DNA of 64,000 nt, taken from Arcticibacterium luteifluviistationis. GTDB taxonomy: Bacteria; Bacteroidota; Bacteroidia; Cytophagales; Spirosomataceae. Positions 1-7,942 of the stretch are shown piece by piece. The stretch's first letter is position 1; every line of letters begins with the position of its first letter. The translations under genes were made by a program, and so were the position numbers. The notes under the pieces were generated by a model that made no database searches, was not told the origin of the DNA, and was given only the letters and a program-made list of their open reading frames with translations. Where the stretch lies: the NCBI RefSeq assembly GCF_003258705.1, contig NZ_CP029480.1, forward strand, positions 1,674,001-1,738,000. The letters are read 5' to 3'.

Positions 1-146
1 ACCTTAAAATGGCTGCTTCAGAAGCGGAATATCAGATGATTTTGGAAGCTCTTAAAAAAGTTAATTTTAACAAAAGTAAAGCAGCAGCACTCTTAGACAT
101 TGACAGGAAAACACTTTACAACAAAATGAAAAGACTGAAGATTTAA
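1..146 (+). CDS. C-terminal end of an NtrC-type (Fis-domain) response regulator, partial
   Basis: Only the last 47 codons are in the window, read in the frame starting at base 3. They encode a typical Fis-type helix-turn-helix: a first helix around EYQMILEALKK, then NKSKAAALLDIDRKTLYNKMK, which is the recognition pattern at the C-terminus of sigma-54-dependent regulators. The TAA stop (144-146) shares its last base with the ATG of the following histidine kinase, so the genes are translationally coupled. This fits a two-component operon in which this protein would be the DNA-binding output. The receiver and AAA+ domains are not visible, so the NtrC assignment is inferred from the tail alone. 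Confidence 0.75.
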   Translation, partial: LKMAASEAEYQMILEALKKVNFNKSKAAALLDIDRKTLYNKMKRLKI

Positions 147-880
147 TGAGTGACTTTGCCATAAAAAATGATATACCAGAAGCGATTTTGACTCTTCAAA
201 ATGAGTTTGATGAGTTTATATACTTGGCTTCGCATGATTTAAAAGAGCCCGCCAGAAAAATCACCACTTTTGGACAAAGACTAAGTAAAAGCTTAGAAGG
301 GAAACTTAACGAAGAAGAGAAAGACTTCTTTGCCAGAATGATGGATGCCGCCAACAGGCAGCAGTCTATGATTGATGATTTATTGAAGTTGTCTAGAATT
401 AATACAACCGACTTTCAAAGGCAAAGAATAATGCTCCATGAATTGGTGGAAGAACTTGTGATTGATGAAAAAACCGAGTTCAAATATCAATGCCCAAAGA
501 TAGCTTATGCGGATAGAGTTCAGCTGAAAATTGCTTTGCAAGAGGTGATTGACAATGCGGAGAAGTTTAACACGGGTAAAGTAAAAATTAAACTTTCTAC
601 TAAATCAATTTTTTCTACCGTAATAGCCTCAAAAGGCCTAAATCCGTCAAGAAACTATGCTTATTTGATATTTTCAGATAATGGAATTGGTATTCCAGAA
701 GAACATAGGTCTGATATTTTCAGACCTTTTTATAGAGTTAATGGACGCTCAGAATTTGAAGGAGCAGGCATGGGACTTTCCATAGCAAAGGCTATTCTTG
801 AAAAAATAGGAGGAGCCATTTGGATTGAAAAAGCAATCTCACAAGGAACCTCCGTGCACATTCTTTTACCAGCTGCTTAA
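146..880 (+). CDS. Soluble sensor histidine kinase (HisKA-HATPase)
   Basis: A 244-residue kinase with no membrane segment or separate sensor domain. The H-box is at the N-terminus (FIYLASHDLKEP, phospho-acceptor His30), followed by a dimerisation helix pair to about residue 85, an N-box (DNAEKF, about 135) and a G1 box with ATP lid (DNGIGIPEEH, then GAGMGLSIA near the end). The HDLKEP form of the H-box is typical of phytochrome-like and related cytoplasmic kinases, which often pair with Rcp1-type receivers. The next gene starts with such a receiver. The ATG overlaps the stop of the upstream regulator by one base and the TAA overlaps the ATG of the next gene, so the three genes look like one coupled operon. 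The input signal cannot be inferred. Confidence 0.85.
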   Translation: MSDFAIKNDIPEAILTLQNEFDEFIYLASHDLKEPARKITTFGQRLSKSLEGKLNEEEKDFFARMMDAANRQQSMIDDLLKLSRINTTDFQRQRIMLHELVEELVIDEKTEFKYQCPKIAYADRVQLKIALQEVIDNAEKFNTGKVKIKLSTKSIFSTVIASKGLNPSRNYAYLIFSDNGIGIPEEHRSDIFRPFYRVNGRSEFEGAGMGLSIAKAILEKIGGAIWIEKAISQGTSVHILLPAA

Positions 881-2307
881 TGAATCCAAAATTGAAGATT
901 TTACTGGTGGAAGACGATGAGGATGATTACCTCATTACGCGGTCTATTTTAAAAGAGATTGGGCTTTCTGCTTACAAGCTTGATTGGGTGAAATCTTACG
1001 ATAAGGCAGCAGAAACGATTTTGGCTCAGAACCATGATATTTACCTGTTTGATTACTTACTAGGTCGGAAATCAGGTTTAGAATTGCTCAAACTTTTGAA
1101 AACTAAAAGTGAAGACTTGCCAGCAATTCTCCTTACCGGAAAAGGGGATAAAAAGATAGATCAACAAGCTATTGAGCTAGGAGCTTATGATTATATAGAA
1201 AAAACTTCTTTAGATGCAGATTCCTTGGGACGTAGTATTAGGTATGCTGTAAAGCATGCTAATACGCTGAAAGCACTGCGTGAAAGCGAAAAGAAATATA
1301 GACGAGTTTTTGAAGGTTCCAAAGAGATAATTTTCATAGCTAATGAAGACTTCAATATCATTCATGTAAGTAAGGCAGTAGAATCTTATATGGGCTATAA
1401 GCCAGAAGAAGTTTACGCCATGCAAAGTCATGAGTATTTTGAAAATCCGCTTCAAATAGTGGAAATGCAAGACCAAATGACTGATGGAAGTATTAAAGAC
1501 TTTCTAATCCATTTAAAGGCTAAAAATGGGGAAGTAAAATCAGGTTTACTTTCAGTGGTGGTAGAATATGATGCTGACGACAGATATTTTTTACATGGAA
1601 TTTTTTCTGACCAAACAGAAAAAATAAAAGCGGAAAGAGCCTTAGGTCAAACGAGAAAACTAGAATCAACAGCCCGCTTAATGCAGGTGCTGGCTCATGA
1701 GGTGCGGAATCCACTGATGAATATTAATTTGTCAATAGAAAGTCTTTCTGATAAGGTCTCCGAAGAAGACGAGTCTGTATTAGAAATTATTCAAAGAAAC
1801 GCCAGGAGGATAGATAAACTTATCAATGAAGTACTTCATGCGGCTTCTGAAAAAGAAGTGACCAAGCAATCAACGGATTTATCAAAGGTTATAAAAAAGG
1901 CTATATCTCAGATAAAAGACCGTGCAGACATGGTGGGTGTAAAAATAGAAACGGACATTAATAAAAGCCCAAAACTAAAGCTCAACGCAGAGCAAATTTG
2001 CACAGCATTGGTCAATATTATTTTAAACGGGATAGAGGCTTTAGAAGGAATTGAAAATCCGAAAGTGAGTATCAAAAGTTTCGCAAAAAATGATAGGGTG
2101 ATAGTGGTGATTGCAGATAACGGCATAGGCATGGATGAGAAATTACAGTCTAAGCTATTTGAACCATTTTATACCGCCAAAACTAATGGAGTAGGTTTGG
2201 GCTTAGCATCTACTTTGGGTATTCTAAAAGCCCATGAGGCGGAAATAGAGGTGGAGTCGGAAATAGGAAAAGGTTCTACATTTACTATTGAGTTTGGCTT
2301 GAATTAA
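880..2307 (+). CDS. Hybrid REC-PAS-histidine kinase
   Basis: A 475-residue cytoplasmic signalling protein. Residues 1-125 form a receiver domain (acidic pocket EDDEDD at 11-16, phospho-acceptor Asp58 in IYLFDYLLG, conserved Thr in LLTGKG and Lys in YIEK). Residues about 135-250 look like a PAS domain, followed by a HisKA region with His273 in LAHEVRNPL and a HATPase with N-box (LNIILNGIEALE) and G-boxes (DNGIGMDEK, GVGLGLA). A receiver placed before the kinase suggests that phosphorylation by another kinase, perhaps the one encoded just upstream, gates this kinase. Its ATG overlaps the upstream stop codon. No transmembrane segments are seen. The ligand of the PAS domain is unknown. Confidence 0.85.
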   Translation: MNPKLKILLVEDDEDDYLITRSILKEIGLSAYKLDWVKSYDKAAETILAQNHDIYLFDYLLGRKSGLELLKLLKTKSEDLPAILLTGKGDKKIDQQAIELGAYDYIEKTSLDADSLGRSIRYAVKHANTLKALRESEKKYRRVFEGSKEIIFIANEDFNIIHVSKAVESYMGYKPEEVYAMQSHEYFENPLQIVEMQDQMTDGSIKDFLIHLKAKNGEVKSGLLSVVVEYDADDRYFLHGIFSDQTEKIKAERALGQTRKLESTARLMQVLAHEVRNPLMNINLSIESLSDKVSEEDESVLEIIQRNARRIDKLINEVLHAASEKEVTKQSTDLSKVIKKAISQIKDRADMVGVKIETDINKSPKLKLNAEQICTALVNIILNGIEALEGIENPKVSIKSFAKNDRVIVVIADNGIGMDEKLQSKLFEPFYTAKTNGVGLGLASTLGILKAHEAEIEVESEIGKGSTFTIEFGLN

Positions 2308-2413
2308 CCAATTTTAGCAATGAGCTGTTGCTCGTTTTCTACTATTTTTTGTCAAATTCCACACTTTCTGAATTGGAATAAGTTTTTAACCCATTAAGTA
2401 AAAACTTGAAACT

Positions 2414-2515
2414 ATGCATCCATCAGAAATTTTGTATTACACGGTATTTGGGCTATCATTTTTAGTAATAGCCGTCAGTTCAGAAATCATTGTAAACTCA
2501 GATGATGAGGAATAA
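2414..2515 (+). CDS. Possible small single-span membrane protein (33 aa)
   Basis: In the gap between the kinase operon and the convergent esterase gene lies a 34-codon ATG-to-TAA reading frame. It has a short polar start (MHPSEI), a hydrophobic stretch of about 18 residues (LYYTVFGLSFLVIAV) and an acidic tail (NSDDEE). The membrane-helix-plus-charged-tail layout is usual for real bacterial small proteins, and the frame starts about 110 bases after the operon end. Nothing identifies a function and no homolog is recognised. Chance occurrence cannot be excluded at this length. Confidence 0.35.
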   Translation: MHPSEILYYTVFGLSFLVIAVSSEIIVNSDDEE

Positions 2516-2521
2516 ATAACC

Positions 2522-3511
2522 TTATTTCTCTACAGCTTTGTATTTTGATAAAATGAAATCCACAATCCATGTTTGGGTTGAATCCATTTGAGCCTGTTGG
2601 GCATCTATAAAACCGTGGTTTACTTTTTCTAGCACATGAATTTCGTTTTCCACTTTCAGTGAATCTAAAAGCTTCTTAAGACTCAGCGACTGAGTAATAG
2701 GCACCACCTGGTCGGCGTCACCATGAATCATGAGAATAGGAGGAGAGTGTTTTGTCAAATAGCGATATGGAGAATACAATCGCATAACACTATCGGCTTT
2801 TATACTATCCGCTTTGGGGTCAAAGCCAAAAATACGTTTCGCTATATCAAAATCATCTCGGAAGTATTCAGGCAAAGTAGCCACTATATTTCCTAAACTA
2901 TCGGCCAACTTGCTTCTGTAAATTCCTTTGAGGTCGTTAGGGCCGTATACATCCACCACATAATTAAATTTTATGCTGTAGAAAGTGCTATCGAAACTAA
3001 GCTTGGTAGGAAATGCATTCATCATGGCTATATGTGCTCCAGCCGATTCTCCGAAAATCCCGAAATTATCCAAGTCTAGTTTTAAAGAATCTGCATTTTC
3101 TGCGGTCCATTTTATTGCCTGATTTATATCAATAATACAATCTGGGAATGCCCCTTTACCGTTAATGGCTACGCTGTAATTAGGACTTATGACTGTATAA
3201 CCTTTTTCACGCAGTTGGTTTATGGCGGCGTTAAATCTGTTGTTATTTATAGATTCTTTTAGGCCACCTATCCACGCTCCACCGTGAATATAAAGCACCA
3301 CCGGAGATTTCTCGTAAACTCTTTTAGTAGGTGTATAGATGTCTAGGTCGAGGTTTTCTTTATAAAGTTGGCTATAAATTACATCGCCATTAAGAATAGG
3401 AGCTTCGTTTTTGACAAAGAAATATACCAGCCATAAAGCCAGTAGCATAAATAAAAGCACAAGGCCAATTCCTGTTTTTTTGAAGAAGCCTTTAAAAGTT
3501 ATGTTTTTCAA
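2522..3511 (-). CDS. Membrane-anchored alpha/beta hydrolase (esterase/lipase family)
   Basis: A 329-residue serine hydrolase of the BD-FAE/hormone-sensitive-lipase-like type. The N-terminus carries one hydrophobic segment (about residues 12-33), consistent with an uncleaved anchor facing the periplasm. The oxyanion motif HGGAW is at 76-80, the nucleophile elbow GESAG at 154-158 (Ser156), the acid is in HGDADQVVP and the catalytic His in VNHGF near the C-terminus. Probable substrates are carboxyl esters, but no specificity can be read. The gene stands alone, convergent to the kinase operon, with its 5' side facing a repeat-rich spacer of about 400 bp. Confidence 0.85.
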   Translation of the reverse strand: MKNITFKGFFKKTGIGLVLLFMLLALWLVYFFVKNEAPILNGDVIYSQLYKENLDLDIYTPTKRVYEKSPVVLYIHGGAWIGGLKESINNNRFNAAINQLREKGYTVISPNYSVAINGKGAFPDCIIDINQAIKWTAENADSLKLDLDNFGIFGESAGAHIAMMNAFPTKLSFDSTFYSIKFNYVVDVYGPNDLKGIYRSKLADSLGNIVATLPEYFRDDFDIAKRIFGFDPKADSIKADSVMRLYSPYRYLTKHSPPILMIHGDADQVVPITQSLSLKKLLDSLKVENEIHVLEKVNHGFIDAQQAQMDSTQTWIVDFILSKYKAVEK

Positions 3512-3636
3512 TTTTTGCTGATAAATCTAGATTTGGATACTAAATCACACCGCTGTGATATAGTTGAAATTACCATGTTTTAACATTAGGAAGTATGTAT
3601 TAGGTTCAGTGCTAGGACGTGTAAGAAATACATTTT

Positions 3637-3863
3637 AAGCTCCAGCGGAGCGTCATGTTAATAATACAATGGGGATATAGAATTTGCTTTGTTTGGCGAG
3701 ATTTTGAGCCAAAATCATGACAAATTGAGATATGCGGTTTATTAATTCTTGATGTCTCTTTTATCAAACGCTCTTAAGTTAAAGCTCCAGCGGAGCGATA
3801 TATTAATAGAAAGGATTAAATGTTTTCCTCTAAGCTCCAGAGGAGCGACATGTTATTCAATAG
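3637..3863. repeat. Three copies of a short palindromic interspersed repeat (GCTCCAGCGGAGC family)
   Basis: The gene-free stretch 3512-3918 holds three copies of a roughly 30-bp element starting at 3637, 3782 and 3832. The core is a hairpin, GCTCC-AGC-GGAGC (cores at 3639-3651, 3784-3796 and 3834-3846; the third has AGA as loop). It is followed by a conserved A+T-rich tail reading approximately GNCATGTTATTAATAG. Similar GCTCCAGCGGAGC elements are, as I recall, scattered in many Bacteroidota genomes. A reading frame runs through the copies on the + strand but is a by-product of the repeat. No gene is supported in this spacer. Confidence 0.7.
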
Positions 3864-3918
3864 TAGAAGTTGCCATGGTAATTGACATCAAAATTCACAC
3901 TTTTAGATTGCTACCGCA

Positions 3919-4440
3919 TCAAACACCATATTTGGCTAACAAAAAGGCCAAATACTTTTTTTTGTCTTTGATTTCATTTCTCACCAGACCAATAGAAATG
4001 GATTCTACCATTTGATTGAGCGATAGTGCTTCTAGTTCGGGCATTTCGGAACCTAAGGCAGCAAATGCCTCGGTAAGCTTATTGGTGAGGGGCACCATCT
4101 TTTGTGGGTGATAATAGTCGCTGTCCCATTTCAGTTTAATCTGGAGTTTCCAAAAATCGTATTCTGATTCTTTGACAGAGAAAGGCAGCTCCAAAGTCAT
4201 TTTGATAACCTTTTTGGGCTCATTTTGAAACAAAATAGGTCCCATTAATTCCATAAACTTCTTTTCGCCCTGCCCCAAAATAGCATCTAAAAGTCCTTTT
4301 TTATTCAGAAAATGGCGGAAGATTAAAGCCTCAGATACGCCCGCTTTCTTAGCTACAGAACTGGTAGATGTAGCGTTAAAGCCCTCATTGGCAAAGAGCT
4401 CAAGGGCGGCAGATAATATATTAGCTTTTTTGTCGGTCAC
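3919..4440 (-). CDS. TetR/AcrR family transcriptional regulator
   Basis: A 173-residue one-component regulator. The first 55 residues form the TetR helix-turn-helix: AALELFANEGFNATSTSSVAKKAGVS, then the FRHFLNKKGLLDAIL recognition and connector helices. The rest is an all-helical ligand-binding and dimerisation domain without recognisable specificity. The gene is divergent from the cytochrome-iorAB operon, and a repeated 16-bp near-palindrome lies in the shared promoter region in front of both genes (4456-4471 and 4629-4644). This fits an autoregulated repressor of that operon, which is an inference. The protein is slightly shorter than the usual 190-210 residues of the family but appears complete. 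Confidence 0.85.
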   Translation of the reverse strand: MTDKKANILSAALELFANEGFNATSTSSVAKKAGVSEALIFRHFLNKKGLLDAILGQGEKKFMELMGPILFQNEPKKVIKMTLELPFSVKESEYDFWKLQIKLKWDSDYYHPQKMVPLTNKLTEAFAALGSEMPELEALSLNQMVESISIGLVRNEIKDKKKYLAFLLAKYGV

Positions 4441-4455
4441 AGTAATATTTTAATT

Positions 4456-4471
4456 GTGAGCATTTACTTAC
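4456..4471. promoter_or_regulatory. Candidate TetR operator, copy 1 (tetR side)
   Basis: GTGAGCATTTACTTAC lies 16 bp upstream of the tetR start codon. With its flanks it reads TTGTGAG-N6-CTTACAA, an interrupted palindrome with one mismatch per arm. The same pattern GTGAG-N3-TTACTTAC recurs at 4629-4644. A near-palindrome repeated once per divergent promoter is what a TetR autorepressor would use. Binding is inferred. Confidence 0.5.
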
Positions 4472-4628
4472 AAATATAGCTTATTCCAAATTTGGCGACA
4501 AATAGGTCTTTGAGAATGTTTTAAACTTTTTTGTAACTTATGCGTATCTTTTGAATACTTCTTTGAAGAAATGGGCTAAAGATTTAGGCTTTTCTTTAAT
4601 TATGGAAATATTACTTTGAGCTTTGTTT

Positions 4629-4644
4629 GTGAGTGATTACTTAC
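4629..4644. promoter_or_regulatory. Candidate TetR operator, copy 2 (cytochrome/iorAB side)
   Basis: GTGAGTGATTACTTAC is 22 bp upstream of the ATG of the cytochrome gene. It matches the first copy in 13 of 16 positions and forms GTGAGT-N4-ACTTAC, an inverted repeat with one mismatch. It sits where a bound repressor would block transcription of the cytochrome-iorA-iorB operon. Confidence 0.5.
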
Positions 4645-4666
4645 TATTATTGTGAATTACTTTGCT

Positions 4667-5260
4667 ATGAATTACAAAAAATACATATTCTTATTTGCAG
4701 TGCCCTTGGCGGTGTTTTCTTTTAATTTACCTGAAAAGGAAGAAAGTGCTGTGGTGAAAATAGAGGCTCAGGAAGCTCAACCAGCCTTTGACACCATGAT
4801 GAAGGTTTTGACCCATAAAAGATGCATGAATTGTCACCCTTCGGGCGATAGGCCAAGACAAGGGGAAGATAGTCACCTACATTATTTTGGTATAGAAAGA
4901 GGAAAAGAAAACCATGGTTTTGAAGCCACTACGTGTAATACCTGCCATCAGTCAAAAAACAATGATGCTTCCGGAGTACCTGGTGCACCGCACTGGTCTT
5001 TAGCTCCTATAAGTATGGCTTGGGAGGGCAAGTCTAGGATAGAAATAGCGGAGATTATTTTGGACAGGTCAAAAAATGGTAATAAATCTGCCAAAGAAAT
5101 AGAGAAGCACATGACCGAAGATGAACTGGTGCTGTGGGCTTTTGAGCCAGGCATTCATGCCGACCGTACTCCTAGAGAAAAACCACCAGTTTCTAAGGAG
5201 GAATTTATAGCTGCGGTAAAAACTTGGATACAGAATGGAGCGAAAATCCCGAACGAATAA
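4667..5260 (+). CDS. Exported diheme c-type cytochrome-like protein
   Basis: A 197-residue protein starting at the ATG at 4667; a GTG 15 bases earlier is less likely because the ATG directly precedes a signal-peptide-like segment (MNYKKYIFLFAVPLAVFSF). Two CxxCH haem-attachment motifs are present, CMNCH (53-57) and CNTCH (90-94), so two covalent haems and a periplasmic location are expected. The gene is followed 26 bp later by the 2Fe-2S subunit and then by the molybdopterin subunit of an oxidoreductase. The natural reading is that this cytochrome takes electrons from the hydroxylase to the respiratory chain. Many iorAB-like operons carry a cytochrome gene. The axial ligands and redox partner are not determined. 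Confidence 0.8.
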   Translation: MNYKKYIFLFAVPLAVFSFNLPEKEESAVVKIEAQEAQPAFDTMMKVLTHKRCMNCHPSGDRPRQGEDSHLHYFGIERGKENHGFEATTCNTCHQSKNNDASGVPGAPHWSLAPISMAWEGKSRIEIAEIILDRSKNGNKSAKEIEKHMTEDELVLWAFEPGIHADRTPREKPPVSKEEFIAAVKTWIQNGAKIPNE

Positions 5261-5286
5261 AAGACCCTATTTTAATAGATGCTGAT

Positions 5287-5766
5287 ATGAAAATAAACTT
5301 CACAATAAACGGAAACTTGGAAACGGTAGAAACAGATGGCAACACGCCGCTGCTCTGGGTAGTAAGAGATATTTTAGATTTAAAAGGTACTAAATATGGC
5401 TGCGGAAAAGCCGCATGTGGTGCCTGTACCTTGCATATTGACGGGGAAGCCGTGCGTTCCTGCTCTTACCCCATAGAGTTTGTGGAGGGAAAAGAAGTGA
5501 CCACCATAGAAGGTTTGTCAGATTCAGAAGAAAATTTGCACCCCGTGCAGCAAGCCTGGATAGAAGAAATAGTGCCGCAGTGTGGTTACTGTCAGCCGGG
5601 TTTTATGATGGCTACAGCCGCCTTGCTCAATAAAGTACCGAGCCCAACGGATGAAGATATTGACAATAATATTATCAACGTGTGCCGCTGTGCCACCTAC
5701 TACAGAATGCGTAAAGCCATTCACAGAGCTGCTGAAATCCAAAATAACGAGACTTTAAAGAAATAA
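5287..5766 (+). CDS. iorA: 2Fe-2S subunit of a molybdenum hydroxylase (isoquinoline 1-oxidoreductase alpha-subunit-like)
   Basis: A 159-residue protein of the xanthine oxidase family small subunit. The ATG at 5287 begins the standard MKINFTINGN start; longer in-frame starts would run into the preceding gene. The plant-type 2Fe-2S cluster is bound by Cys39, 44, 47 and 59 (YGCGKAACGACTLHIDG), and the second cluster by Cys99, 102, 133 and 135 (QCGYCQPG and CRC). It passes electrons from the Mo centre of the next gene product to an acceptor, probably the cytochrome encoded upstream. No signal peptide is present, so it would be co-exported with the TAT-signal-bearing large subunit. The iorA name reflects family resemblance; the real substrate may be an aldehyde or N-heterocycle. 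Confidence 0.85.
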   Translation: MKINFTINGNLETVETDGNTPLLWVVRDILDLKGTKYGCGKAACGACTLHIDGEAVRSCSYPIEFVEGKEVTTIEGLSDSEENLHPVQQAWIEEIVPQCGYCQPGFMMATAALLNKVPSPTDEDIDNNIINVCRCATYYRMRKAIHRAAEIQNNETLKK

Positions 5767-5769
5767 ATC

Positions 5770-7923
5770 ATGGCTAAAGTATCTAGAAGGAAATTTATAA
5801 TTAGGTCTATTTTAGGCGGAACAGGTTTGTTAGTTGGTACTGCATATTTGTTTAAAAAGCCTATCAGAAGAACTTTGGCAGGTGTGGCAAATACGGCAGA
5901 AACACCGTATTCAGGAAACACCTCAGACCCCGAAGTTTGGTTTGAAATAAGTGTCGATAATATGGTGACGCTCTATAGCCCAAAAGTAGAAATGGGGCAG
6001 GGCACTTTCACAGGATTGGCACAAATGGCTGCCGATGAATTGGAAATAAATATCAATCAAATTAGGGTAGAACACGCTCCCTCCAGCTTGCAGTTTGATT
6101 CTTTTGCTACGGGCGGCAGTACGTCTATATCTAGTTTGTGGATGCCGCTGAGAGAGTTGGCCGCTACCACCAGAGAGATTATAAAAACAGAAGCCGCCAA
6201 GAAAATGGGGGTAGATTTAGCTTCTTTGAAAGTGACGGATGGCGTGATAAGTTCGGGAAATAAAACCATGACTTTTGGCGAAGCCGTAGCAGGTATTACC
6301 GAATGGGAACTGTCAGATACGCCTGCTTTAAAGGATTTGAAAGCCTATAAATACATAGGAAAGCCTGTTAGCCGTGTCGATTTAAAAGACAAGGTGTTGG
6401 GCAAGCCTATTTTTGGAATGGATGCCGCTATGCCAGATATGCTTTTTGGAGCGGTGGTTAGGCCTTCGGCAATAGGTGCAAAATACCTAGATGCTGATAC
6501 TACAGAAGCTGAGAAAATGCCAGGTGTGGTCAAAGTGGTTAAAGAAGAAGATTTTGTGGGAGTGGTGGCTACCTCAAGAATGGCGGCAGAAAATGCCAAG
6601 GAAGCGATAAAGGCGAATTGGGAAACAGACAAAGTTTGGCAAACCAAGGATATAGAAGCTCTGGTTAAAGTAGGAAAAGGGGAGCCTTTTGAAATTCAGA
6701 AAGAAGGTAAGGCGGAGAAAGTTTTAAAGTCTGATGATGGATTAATTACTGCAGAATATACGAGTCCGCTGGGTGCTCATGCTCAGATAGAGCCAAACGG
6801 TGCCGTGGCTTTTGTAGAAAAAGATAAAGCTACCGTGATGATTTCAACCCAAGTGGTGGGAATTACCAGAAAAGAGGTGGCTAAAAGACTAGGATTGAAA
6901 GAGGAGCAGGTAGAAATAAAACCAACCTATTTGGGTGGAGGTTTTGGTAGAAGGCTGCATACGCCAAATGCCATTCAGGCGGCGGTGCTTTCTAAGGCCG
7001 TTGGCAAACCTGTCAAATGCTTTTTTAATAGAAAAGAAGAATTTCAAAACGATACTTTCAGACCACCAACACATCATGTTTTAAAAGCTAAGCTTACACA
7101 GGATGGTAAAATAGAGGCTCTAGAGCATAACGTTTCTAGTGGAGATGTGGCTTTTGGCTCTGCCATAGTGCCACATATTGCCAATGCTGCTTTGGGTGCT
7201 GACCTTGGTGCGTGGCGTGGTGGAATGATTCAATACAGCGGTATTCCTAACTATCGTGCTATTTCTTGGCGTGTGAAATTGCCTTTTGCCACCAGTTGGT
7301 GGAGGAGTTTGGGGCTTTTGGCAAATACTTTTTCTATAGAAAGCTTTATGGACGAACTGGCCGTGAAAGCAGGCAAAGACCCAATACAGTTTAGGTTAGA
7401 CCAAATAGGAGATGACACCGCAGGGAAACGCCTTAAGGCTGTGATAGAAACAGCCAGAGATAGGGTAAACTGGAATAATATGACTTTGTCAGAGGGCAGG
7501 TCAGTAGGTTTTGCCTGCTGTACAGATGCCAACACACCAGTGGCTCAGATAGCGGAGGTTTCTATCTTAGATGGCGAAATAAAAGTGCATAAGGTAACCT
7601 GCGTGATAGACGTAGGTTTGGCCGTAAACCCTGACCAAATAAGAGCTCAGTGCGAAGGTGCCATTATTATGGGAATGAGTGCCTCTATGTTTGAAAAAAT
7701 GGAAGTGACTGATGGGCAACTAAACCCTACCATTTACGGACCATACCAAATGGCCATGATGCGTCACGCTCCCAAAGAAATAGATGTGGTGATACTAGAA
7801 AATACCAATGCTCCAGGAGCAGTAGGCGAACCACCACTAGGCCCAATAGCCGCCGCCATAGCAAATGCCACTTTCAGGTTAACTGGTAAGAGGATGAGGG
7901 ATATGCCGTTTGTTTTGGGGTAG
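5770..7923 (+). CDS. iorB: Molybdopterin-binding large subunit of xanthine-oxidase-family hydroxylase (isoquinoline 1-oxidoreductase beta-like)
   Basis: A 717-residue catalytic subunit. The N-terminus has a twin-arginine-type signal (SRRKFI followed by a hydrophobic stretch GGTGLLVGTAYLF), implying export in folded, cofactor-loaded form. Molybdopterin-binding segments are visible (VEMGQGTFTGLAQ, LGGGFGRR, and CTDANTPVAQIAEV further on), and the family's catalytic glutamate is in GAVGEPPLGP near the C-terminus. The gene starts 3 bp after iorA, so the two are cotranscribed with the cytochrome gene. Length is normal for IorB-like proteins (about 700-750). The substrate is undetermined: the family hydroxylates N-heterocycles and oxidises aldehydes. 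It ends 19 bp before a convergent accessory gene pair. Confidence 0.85.
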   Translation: MAKVSRRKFIIRSILGGTGLLVGTAYLFKKPIRRTLAGVANTAETPYSGNTSDPEVWFEISVDNMVTLYSPKVEMGQGTFTGLAQMAADELEININQIRVEHAPSSLQFDSFATGGSTSISSLWMPLRELAATTREIIKTEAAKKMGVDLASLKVTDGVISSGNKTMTFGEAVAGITEWELSDTPALKDLKAYKYIGKPVSRVDLKDKVLGKPIFGMDAAMPDMLFGAVVRPSAIGAKYLDADTTEAEKMPGVVKVVKEEDFVGVVATSRMAAENAKEAIKANWETDKVWQTKDIEALVKVGKGEPFEIQKEGKAEKVLKSDDGLITAEYTSPLGAHAQIEPNGAVAFVEKDKATVMISTQVVGITRKEVAKRLGLKEEQVEIKPTYLGGGFGRRLHTPNAIQAAVLSKAVGKPVKCFFNRKEEFQNDTFRPPTHHVLKAKLTQDGKIEALEHNVSSGDVAFGSAIVPHIANAALGADLGAWRGGMIQYSGIPNYRAISWRVKLPFATSWWRSLGLLANTFSIESFMDELAVKAGKDPIQFRLDQIGDDTAGKRLKAVIETARDRVNWNNMTLSEGRSVGFACCTDANTPVAQIAEVSILDGEIKVHKVTCVIDVGLAVNPDQIRAQCEGAIIMGMSASMFEKMEVTDGQLNPTIYGPYQMAMMRHAPKEIDVVILENTNAPGAVGEPPLGPIAAAIANATFRLTGKRMRDMPFVLG

Positions 7924-7942
7924 GCTTAATAATATCTTATTA

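Noticed and set aside
3749-4015. 88-codon + strand frame in the repeat spacer
   Set aside because: It is made of two copies of the GCTCCAGCGGAGC repeat and the reverse strand of the tetR end; no family is recognisable.
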